Part shown: positions 55,016 through 64,000 of the stretch, in pieces | How positions within the stretch are numbered: the first letter of the stretch is position 1 | Layout of the letters: the number at the start of each line of letters is the position of its first letter | Source of the DNA: Metellina segmentata | Taxonomy: Eukaryota; Arthropoda; Arachnida; Araneae; Tetragnathidae | Assembly: GCA_947359465.1 (NCBI GenBank) | Contig: OX375874.1 | Coordinates: forward strand, 99,451,441-99,515,440 | Direction of reading: 5' to 3' | DNA: 64,000 bases | Notes under the pieces: model-generated | Seen by the model: only the letters and a program-made list of their open reading frames with translations | Told to the model about the DNA's origin: nothing | Database searches by the model: none | Position numbers and translations under genes: made by a program

Positions 55016-57920
55016 TGTAACTAACTTCATTTTTACATATTTATTTGTACAATCAAGATGTCACAAATCATTGTTAAACAATAAGAAAACTGTAGTACTT
55101 TTAGTTCTGTTTCGCATTTTGTGTATGAATTAGAATGGATGTAGTATAAAATAAACCACCTGCAAAATGTTTTTGGAATTAACTCTCGAATATTTATACA
55201 GTAACCTATTAATAATATAACTGTATAATGGAAAAAAATTTAAAAATATGCGTGAAAGTGTAAAAAAATTAACATGCTGAAAGATTTCACCACATGGCCG
55301 TATAAAATTCGTAAATTTCGATATTTTTTAATATCAAGACTTGTATCAGCTGTTTTGTATGTAATTTTTGTTCTGAGAAAATTATATTAACAAATAAACT
55401 AAATTTGAGGTAGATTATTCAGATTTGACATTACATTTGGAAACTTACTAATGATATAATGCTGCTGCAACATCACATACAAATTTCAGTGAGATGCAAT
55501 TTTAAGCAGCAGCAATGTAAAACAAGCGTTTGGAAGGAGATCCGTGCTTTATACAGTAAAAAGATAATACAAATTCGAACTAGTCACTTAAGAAATAAGA
55601 CCTAGCTGTTCCATCAGACTGTATAATTTCTGTATATAACTATCGGAGACACGATGTGTGACAACGTCAGTCTGATATTGTAAGATGGGTGAATGTAAGC
55701 CGAGGTCGGGTGAAGCCCCAATTTCAGACAACAGAATCAGAATTTCCGTGTTTCAAACCAGACAGGATACTGTACTGTCTCGTATTAAATTAATCGTAAT
55801 ATGCGTATATATTCGTAACGTAAACTCATCTGCAAAAAAAAATTTAGATGCTTTTACTTAAACATTAGTTATACATTAGAAGCTATAGCACATATATTAT
55901 TGCTGGATTTATTTTTAAATACTGTACACTTAAGTAAAACTACAAAATATTTTTTTCTTTTATTTGAAAACTTTGCATGACTCATACGATAAACATGTTT
56001 TCTTGTAAATGTTTTTAAAAATTGAACAAAAGAAAACTCACCCATATATCACAGAAGTACAACACGGGACTAAACAGAAGTAAGTTGATTAAACAAAGAA
56101 ACAGTGGAACAAAGTTAGTTAAACTTACAAGATTTGATGACCTAAACAAATTGAGTAGAAACGCAGATCACTCCTTGTTCATTTGACGAAGTTATAATCG
56201 TATTGAAATCTGAACCATATGTTACTTTTTAATTATTATTTCCTAGTCATAATATTTTTTTAATAAATCTGTCTAAAATTTATTTATTTTATTTTTTAGA
56301 TTAATAAATCTTTTTTTAATGAAATTTTCTTTGATATATTGTAAAATGTTAAGATGTTTTTACACAAAAATTAGATACTATTACACATATTTTAATAATG
56401 ATTTTGAAAAAATACGATTAAAACATATAAATTAGCTATTTTTACACATTTTTATAAGCATATTTAAAAAAAATTCTTTTCAATTTGCAATTAAGACATT
56501 TTGCAGTTTGATTTCTTAAAGCGTGTTTTTATGTAAGAAAAAAAATTAAAAAGAGACCTGTAAAAGTAAAATATTTTTACTTTTTTTTTAAAACTTTGCA
56601 AGACCCAAATTGTGAAGATGTTTACTTGTACATTTTAAATAGTGAAAATGAGTTTTAATAAACTTTTAGTTCTTGAAGTACTAAATTAAATGTTCAGTTT
56701 TCTAATGCTCTTGCAAAACATACATTTTACTAAACGTTTGAACTTCTTTTTATTTACTTGAAAACCTTGTGTATATTATGCAGTTGAAATTTAAGAGCCA
56801 AATGCTTAGTTTGTACAAGTATTTTACAAGAAACTTTGTATAGGTCTTTACAATTTTAGATAGACTACATTGCTACGTTAAATGGATAGTAAGTGGGTTT
56901 TGTGATTTTGAAAATAATGTGTACACTTCTATTCTGCTAAACAAAATAATTTTTTACCCTTTCTTTATAGTTAATGCATAATTTAAAGTTTTACTCAGAT
57001 CGCTGATAGTTTTACACATGAATAAAATTAAATAACAACTGAAAATTTTAAATACTGATTAATTTTTAAATGAACAATTATCATAGAAATAATGGTTAAG
57101 TATGAATTCTATGAATTCTCCAAACAATTTCTGCAAGAAACAAACTGTTCTAAAACATATTGAAAAATAATTATAAAACATATTAAAAAATAATTATAAA
57201 AAATATTGAAAAAGTAATTGAACTTGGAGTGAACGAATTCTACAAGGGTGGTACTTTGAGTTTAATGTTATGAAATTAACACATATGCGTGTAAACACTT
57301 GTAAAGATGTTCGAAACTTCTAAAAAATAATAAGACTTTCTATCAAGGACTTGTGGTAAAATCCTGTAGAAAATATTTATATCCCTTCTAAATATATTAA
57401 ATATAATAACTATTTTACTTATTTGTTGTTTTTTCATTAAATGCTAAATCTATTTTGGATAGAGGAATTTTAATGTGCTTAAAAAAGGAGTTACAAATTG
57501 CTTTTAGAAAGACGTGTGTAAACTGTAATGCAAGAAAGCTGGAAATAAATATGCATATTTTTGTTTCCTTTTTATTTTCTAACCGATTTTTAATTGCATA
57601 ACTTTTTCTTTTTTTTATTGTTCTTGATAAACTTTATTTTGCATTTTCCATTAAAAAAAATCACCGTAACTTTTTTTGTTGCTGCTTAACTTTTATTTTA
57701 CTGTTAAACTTTTTTTAATGTTTACCTTTTTTACTGTTAAACTTTGTTTCGTAACTGATTAACTTTGTTTTTATCTCACTAAACTTTTATTTAACTTTGT
57801 AAAACAAAATACTATAATTGTAGTGTATAATATTTTTTTGACAACACTGGAGTGAAGATAAAATATTTATTGAAAACATATGAATAGGTAAAACAGTTAA
57901 TATAATTGTTATAACATATC
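55016..57920. other. Spacer, inverted AT-rich block (55830-57190) and IAP downstream region
   Basis: 55016-55830 matches 16607-17424. The AT-rich block matches 17425-18790. From about 57215 lies the inverted IAP downstream region and minisatellite (57655-57800). No gene. Confidence 0.55.
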
Positions 57921-58597
57921 TTACAGGGCTTTTACAAACATTTCTCCAACAGTATTAAAAATCTCTGTTGTATTCGAATACTCAAAAAAGTTGCCTTCTA
58001 ATATAATGTCATAAAAGTTTAACAATTTATTTCTCTTTCTTACAAAATTAATAATAAAATATTTCCAGTTAATAGCATATAAAGCAAGGGTGTAAAATTC
58101 GCAAAAGCGTTCATCAACGCTCATCTTCATACATGTCTGAACAAATTGTTTGACTATTTCATTTTTACAACCTAAGCAATTAAAAAGAATGGTCATATTT
58201 TTACCACAATTTCCGTTAGGCACTTGCATAGAGAAGCTATAACTTCTCTACAACGATCAGATTTATCAGTATCACTGCAGTAAAGTTTGTAACTTTCACC
58301 AGGAAAACCATTTTTTATTTCCATTTTCACATTGTATGGCAGAAAATACCTCAAAAGCGATATTTTAAGTATTTCTGACACATTATCGTAGAATTCCCAC
58401 AGTTTAAAATACTGAGTAGAATTCATAAACACATAATGGGGCGAGAACTGAAAAGAATGGTCTTTTTTCTGAAAAGCACGTTGTAAAACCAAGTCCATTT
58501 TTTCAGCATCAAACGCTTTAGAAAGGAAGACTTCCTTCTCGATCACTTTAACGTCGGATGCAGTTACAAACGCGAAAAACTTGCTCACCTTCTCCAT
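57921..58597 (-). pseudogene. ORF235, unknown family, block B
   Basis: First frame from the Met at 58597 (or 58651) to 58193; second, -1 frame from 58229 to 57921 (102 codons) keeps the full C-terminus, ending FEYSNTTEIFNTVGEMFVKAL. The two frames overlap at the GGT plus five-A run. Apart from this one shift the gene is open, the least damaged copy in the window. No recognised domain. Confidence 0.62.
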
Positions 58598-58985
58598 AGG
58601 AATATACCGTGTTTTCGGATGCAGGGAAACACATTCCTTCGTTGGTTGCAAGACACTGTGTTAACCTAAAGTAAATTTACGTATGTGGACACGTGTGTAA
58701 GCATTGGAGTTGTTAATTAGCACGAATAAATAATCGAAAAGGTGAAACATATTGTCTGGAAGTAATTGTATTTACAAATTTAAGCTTTCCTCTGGAAACG
58801 CCTGATCGTTAAATCGCATTATTTTATACGCTTTGGGTTGGTTTGTAAAACACGTCATTTTAAGAACTTTGAGGTAAACGTTTTCAACAAATAGCTTCAA
58901 CGAACCAAGATATAAAAAAGGGTCGACCACGAGATAAAAAGGTCGTTTCTACTGTTCTACGACTAACTGTCGACTAACTATTCAC

Positions 58986-59003
58986 GACATCACATGTGAT
59001 GTC
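58986..59003. promoter_or_regulatory. 18-base perfect palindrome upstream of ORF235
   Basis: GACATCACATGTGATGTC, same place as at 20588-20605. No other gene lies in 58652-59137. Confidence 0.4.
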
Positions 59004-59137
59004 ATGTCCTAGAACAGTTGGTGATGATGAAGAGAAATTTTAAGCAGATCTAGTAGGAGCGCGAGGATAATAAGTCTAAAACAAGGGGGGGAAAAAAAAA
59101 CCTTATATTTCCTTGGAGGTAGGAAGTTTTTCTTTTT

Positions 59138-59298
59138 CCATCTCGTTTAACTGGAAAGTGTTTGCTATTAATTTTGTAAGAGAGAGCAATAAATTGTTAA
59201 ACGTTTTTGACATAATATTAGAGGGTAACTTTTTTGAGTATTCGAACACAACCGATATTTTCAATACTGTTGGAGAAATGTATGTAACAGACCTGTAA
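59138..59298 (+). pseudogene. ORF235 C-terminal fragment, block B, first tandem copy
   Basis: Counterpart of 20740-20900; open for about 50 codons to the stop at 59298. Minisatellite at 59400-59540 and IAP downstream region to about 60010 follow. Confidence 0.65.
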
Positions 59299-60011
59299 GA
59301 TATGTTATAACAAATAAATTAAGTTTTTTGTCTTCAATCCAGTGTTTACAAAAAAAATATTCTACACTACAATTATAGTATTTTTTTAACAAAATTAAAA
59401 AAAACTTCAATAAGTAAAAGAAAGTTAAACAATTAAAAAAAATAAACAGTAAAAAGAAAATTAAGTAGTAACAAAACAAAGTTTAACAGTAAAAAAGTTA
59501 AACAGTAAAAAAAAATTTTAACATTAAAAAATGTTAAGCAGTTACAGTGTTTTTTTAAAGCAAAAAGCAAAATAAAGTTTATCAAGAACAATAAAAAAAG
59601 CAAACGTTATGCAGTAAAAATTAGGTTAGAAAATAAAAAGGAAAAAAATTTCAAAATATTAATATTTATTTCCAGTTTCTTGAATTACAGAGTACTTTTA
59701 CACACATCTTTCTAAAAGCAATTTGTAACTCCTTTTTAAGGCACTTTCAAATTCCTCTATCCAAAATAGGTTTAGCATGTAATGGCAAACAACAAATAAG
59801 TAAAATAGTTATTTTATTTAATGTATTTAAAAGGGATATAAATACTTTCCTACACGATTTTACCACAAGTCCTTGATAGAAAGTCTTATTAATTTTTTAG
59901 AACTTTTGAACATCCTTACTAGTTTTTTTGCTGCCGCGTAAGTGTGAATTTACTAACATTAACTCAAAATACCACTCTTGTAGAATTCTTTCACGTCATG
60001 TTCCGTTAGTC

Positions 60012-60316
60012 ATTAAAAATTGCATCAATTGTGGTAAAAAATATTACCATTCTTTTTAATTGCTTAGGTTGTAAAAATGAAATAGTCAATCAATCTGTTC
60101 ATGAATGTATGAAGATGAGCGTTGATGAACGCTTTTGCGAATTTTACACCCTTGCTTTATATGCAATAACTGAAAAGAATTTATTATTAATTTTGTAAAA
60201 AGAGCAATAAATTGTTAAACTTTTATGACATAATATCAGAAGGCAACTTTTTTGAGTATTCGAAAACAACATATATTTTTAATACTGTTGGAGAAATGTA
60301 TGTAAAAGTCCTGTAA
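60012..60316 (+). pseudogene. ORF235 C-terminal fragment, block B, second tandem copy
   Basis: Counterpart of 21612-21827 but longer, keeping about 93 bases lost in A. Six A at the junction keep the first part open; the frame shifts near 60195 before the final GNFFEYS and NTVGEMYVK residues. Confidence 0.65.
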
Positions 60317-61159
60317 GATATGTTATAACAATTATATTAACTGTTTTACCTATTCATATGTTTTCAATAAATATTTTATCTTTACTCCAGTGTTGTCATA
60401 AAAAAATATTATACACTACAATTATAGCATTTTTTTTTTGACAAAGTTAAAAAAAAAGTTTAGTAAGATAAAAACAAAGTTAAACAAAATTTAACAGTAA
60501 AAAAGTTAAAAAGTAAAAAAAAGTTAAACAGTAAAAAAAAAGTTAAACAGTAAAAAAAAAATGTTTAAAAGTAAAACAAAAAATAAGCAGCAACAAAAAA
60601 AGTTTGCAAATAAATGCATATAATGTATATAATAAAAAATGCAAAATAAAGTTTATCAAGAACAATAAAAAAAGAAAAAGTTATGCAATTAAAAATCGGT
60701 TAGAAAATAAAAAGGAAAAAAATATGCATATTTATTTCCAGCTTTCTTGCATTACAGTGTACTTTTACACACGTCTTTCTAAAAGCAAAGTGTAACTCCT
60801 TTTCAAGGCAATTTAATATTCCTCTATCCAAAATAGGTTTTGTATTTAATGAAAAAAGAACAAATAAGTAAAATAGTTATTTTAATTAATATATTTAGAA
60901 GGGGTATAAATCTATCCTATAGGATTTTACCACAAGTCCTTGATAGAAAGTCTTATTATTTTTTTAGAAGTTTCGAACATCTTTACAAGTTTTTTGCCGC
61001 CGCATATGTGTTAATTTCATAACATTAAACTCAAAATACCACCCTTGTAGAATTCGTTCACGCCAAGTTCAGTTAGTCACTAAAAATTGCATTTATTACT
61101 TGAATTGATAAAGGGTAGATAACGTTTAGTATCAAATGTATGTTTTAATTTTATGTAAA
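60317..61159. other. Minisatellite and IAP downstream region, block B
   Basis: Minisatellite at about 60430-60600, one unit longer than in block A; then the region downstream of the IAP gene. No gene. Confidence 0.6.
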
Positions 61160-61637
61160 TTATTGGTTCGGCGCGTAGGATACGTTAAGAGACTTCGTAT
61201 ATATCATGCATGTCACCAGATGACCGCAAGGCTGTAAAGTAGCATCCATTTCCGATTCCAAACACAGTTTACAAAGTCGTTCGTCCTTATCGGTTTTTGA
61301 GGGGTAAGGTTTTTCATAGGGTTTTATAAAAACAGTAGTATATATTATTCTTGATTTCATCCGCCTGTACAATTTTGTCTGTTGGTGTTCTTTTTGATCT
61401 AGGGTCAGCAATCATTTGTTGTTGTTGGGCTACCAAACATTTTTGAAAAAACGTTATGTGTTCGTGTCTCTCTACATCCTCTTCTTGCTTATTTTCAAGC
61501 CACTCGCCACACCAATAGCACCTGACCCTGTCCGATACACCCGTATAAAACAATCCGTTTTCGGCCAGGTCCCAAATGTCAATGTTTGTGCTTGGCCAAT
61601 ATCTAAACTTAGATAGGCATTTATTGAGCAGAGACAT
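61160..61637 (-). pseudogene. BIR + RING (IAP-type) gene, frameshifted, block B
   Basis: Same lesions as 22654-23131: BIR intact, linker frameshift after residue 95, last three RING ligands lost. Two residue differences seen from block A (Phe/Ile in the BIR, Val/Ala near the end). Confidence 0.85.
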
Positions 61638-62298
61638 GCTTGGAAATTTTGGTTCAAATTTACGTAATGGTTATTCATTTTCCTAAAACCTATACCGCTC
61701 TGTTACTCCGTTGTAAGTGTGAAATTATAGGGCCTATTGAGTTACACGCAAAAAGGTTATCTTCGTCAATTTAAAAAAAAAATCTAATACGTAAGATAGT
61801 AATTTGTGTTATACAAAAGTCAAAGATTTGTGCCCATAAATAAATAATTCAATTTGCTGATGTAAATTTAGAAAAATGAAACTGCATAATCAAGAGAAAT
61901 CAGTATACTTTAAAGAAAGTAAAAAACAAGTTTATCGAATATAAATTATATTTGGATATATATTTTTTTCTTGCTCAAGTTTAGTCATCGAATTGAATTG
62001 TATTCAGCTCATCTACGTTATAGAGCAAAAAAAGTACAAATTACATGCACATAATGCATACCCACTTTTGTGAAAATCCTGTATTTCAACATAAAGCTTT
62101 ACTTGTCGCATTATCACAAGCACGTGTTTTCTGAGTATATTTTTCACTTACGAGTTTATTGTTTCTCAGAAAAGATAACAGACTACAATAAGATTAACTT
62201 TACTGATTACTAAGTGTATGTTGTAATATAGGTCAGTTCTTTGTGTCTCCAGTTTACAATTATTTTTCCGAGAACAGATAAAGCTTTTTAAAATATCA
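61638..62298. other. Divergent intergenic region of the cassette, block B
   Basis: Matches 23132-23792. No gene. Confidence 0.5.
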
Positions 62299-62387
62299 AT
62301 GTTTAATATTGTTAATTGTGGATTTTGATGGATTTCAGACTTTGCAAGATTTTTTAGTACGTGAATACGGTTACATCGCTATAAAAT
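62299..62387 (+). pseudogene. 5' end of DFDGF gene, truncated, block B
   Basis: Same truncation and two-base deletion as 23793-23881. Confidence 0.65.
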
Positions 62388-62402
62388 TGCTATCAATGAC
62401 TT

Positions 62403-64000
62403 GTGGTAAAATCGTGTAGGAAAGACTTATACCAATTCTATTTATTAGATAAACTATGTATTTTACTTCCCATATTTAATGGTCCTAATGTAAACAATGG
62501 TTGGTTTTTTAAGCGTGTACTGAGATCAATAGGAGGTGATGATTTGACCTCTGGTAGAACATTCAAACAATCACTAAATATCAGGAATTTCGACACACAA
62601 CGAACACAAATAAACAAAATACTCACCGAGAAAATAAATATGTCTGACAAAACTGTAACCATTTTTTATGTTGCTAACTTCCAGCAGGAAAGTTTTGACG
62701 GAATTCTTGGCTATGATTTTTTTTATAAGACCAACTTAATAATTGATTCCAAACTTCCAAAAGCAAAATTTGACAACTTTGAAGTTCCTTTGATAAACCA
62801 AAACAAGGATGGATGGTTGAACAGTCTGAATCAAATCAGGGTGTATATACTGTTTAAATTTCTAAGAAAGTTGTTATACATCCCAAAGAATCTATGCAAA
62901 TTCAGGTTAACGTTTCTAACTTTGTGGTTTCTGACAAAGGGGAACATGATGTTTTGTGTACACCCACTTTTCAAAATGAAAACATTCAACTATTTCCTTC
63001 AATTAATGAAGTAAACAAAAAGGAGAATTTCGTAACCTTAATGTCAAATATTGGTAAAGCACCTATGCACATAAACAAAAACACTTGGAAAGGGAATATT
63101 GCAAAACAAATCTAAATTTGTGGAAAACGTAGTATATAAAAGACAATGCGATTGAAAGATGAAACATGCCATCAAATTTCTGCTTCAGCAAAAGTTGTTT
63201 CACGAAGAAAAACTGATCTTCAACAATCCGATTTTAAGTTCGAACATTTAAATGTGTCTCCGAAACTAAAATTTCTTAATCTACTGATGAATAGTTCCTA
63301 TTCTTTTTCCAAATCATCACACTTTAGGCTGTACACATCTTGCTATTCCTTCATTATCCCTCAGGAGCGAGAATCCAATCAAAACATTACCTTTTGAAAT
63401 CCCTCAGGCACTACATGAAAAAGTTAAAAGTCAATTAAATGACCTAATCGAAGCTGGAATAGTTCAGCGTAACATTTCTCATTGGGGTTGTCCCATGTTA
63501 CTTGTTAAAAAAAAAACATAATCCGGCTTAGAAAAATGACAAAATTTCATATCGTATGGCACTTGCCCTGCGTCTTTAAACCCAGCTGTTGAAAGCTAAA
63601 GTTATCCATTATCAAAAATGCAATCTACTATAAACGACATATCTGAATTCAAGTATTTTTCCATGTGTGATCAACATTCCGCCTATTGGCAAATTAACTT
63701 ACTTGAAAATGTACAAGAGGTTCTCACTTTTACAACTCAGTTTGGATCTTTATGTAATAGACGTCTCCCTTTTGGTTTAAAATCTGTATCCTCCATTTTT
63801 CAAAATTGTGTTTATAAGGTAATTGATGAACTTCATTAACAAGGCATAACTAGTATCCTTGCAGATCAAGATGATTTTCTAATTGGTGCAAATGAGTTTG
63901 ATACAATGCTACTCAAAACACAAGCATTATTACAAGTTTTGACTAAACACGATATACCTCTGTCTCCACAAAAATGTGCTTTCTTTCAAAACAATTTCGA
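62403..64000 (+). mobile_element. Ty3/gypsy-type pol relic, block B (cut by window end)
   Basis: Counterpart of 23897 onward: protease end (LGYDFF), linker, reverse transcriptase pieces. The first frame is longer here (to 63014) because a TAG of block A (24308) is TGG, but the extension is out of the pol frame. The catalytic box reads DQDD near 63860 where A has YQDD. Confidence 0.85.

Larger units (their letters stand above)
46738..64000 (+). repeat. Segmental duplication block B (cut by window end)
   Basis: Direct copy of block A from CACGCAACAC onward. It contains the same order of features, lacks the 644-bp Helitron, and keeps the 1,255 bases deleted from A, including a complete GR gene. 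The last base of the window aligns with about 25492. Confidence 0.93.

Noticed and set aside
60604..60795. 63-codon Lys/Asn-rich frame
   Set aside because: Translation of the A-rich minisatellite and its flank.

Overview
The window is intronless-looking, AT-rich eukaryotic DNA, most likely arthropod and probably chelicerate. It holds single-exon seven-transmembrane chemoreceptors of the gustatory receptor (GR) type, decayed BIR/RING (IAP-type) genes, an AlkB-homologue dioxygenase, and Tc1, mariner, pogo-like, hAT-like, Helitron and Ty3/gypsy elements. One Tc1 transposase fragment resembles transposases I associate with orb-weaving spiders; that is recall, not a search result. No rRNA, functional tRNA, CRISPR array or prokaryotic operon was seen.

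Layout. (1) 1-4038 is an almost perfect palindrome. Each arm carries a degraded IAP-type gene facing a gene of unknown family, called ORF235 here after its approximate undamaged length. To its right lies a divergent gene with a DFDGF motif (4774-5319), an AT-rich block and an intact intronless AlkB homologue (7099-7734, minus). (2) 8.1-8.9 kb holds tRNA-derived SINE-like repeats. (3) 8865-25492 (block A) recurs in direct orientation at 46738-64000 (block B, cut by the window end), about 38 kb apart. Each block carries a GR pseudogene, a second GR gene, an orphan GR C-terminus, an inverted AT-rich block, a rearranged ORF235/IAP cassette, a truncated DFDGF gene and a gypsy-like pol relic. (4) Between the blocks are two nested Tc1 relics, a complete GR gene on the minus strand (28124-29212), a mariner with an internal triplication (32072-34237), a second Helitron (about 35004-36547), a more diverged GR unit (block C, about 39690-43345) with a complete GR gene, and a pogo-like element (44166-46381).

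The genes most likely to work are three GR receptors (28124-29212, 42116-43219, 53569-54672) and the AlkB homologue. The IAP, ORF235 and DFDGF genes are all broken, many by lesions shared between blocks A and B, so they decayed before that duplication. Paralogous empty sites date several events after it: a 644-bp Helitron in A only and a 1.26-kb deletion that beheaded a GR gene in A only. A 779-bp hAT-like element sits in C only.

The best candidate for something undescribed is the IAP + ORF235 + DFDGF cassette. It recurs in inverted and tandem arrangements with a shared downstream region and an A-rich minisatellite, and may be the remains of an integrated virus or an unclassified mobile element. 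The Helitron family with stacked GCGAAGC-type hairpins at its 3' end, one member carrying what looks like a captured exon, is the second.
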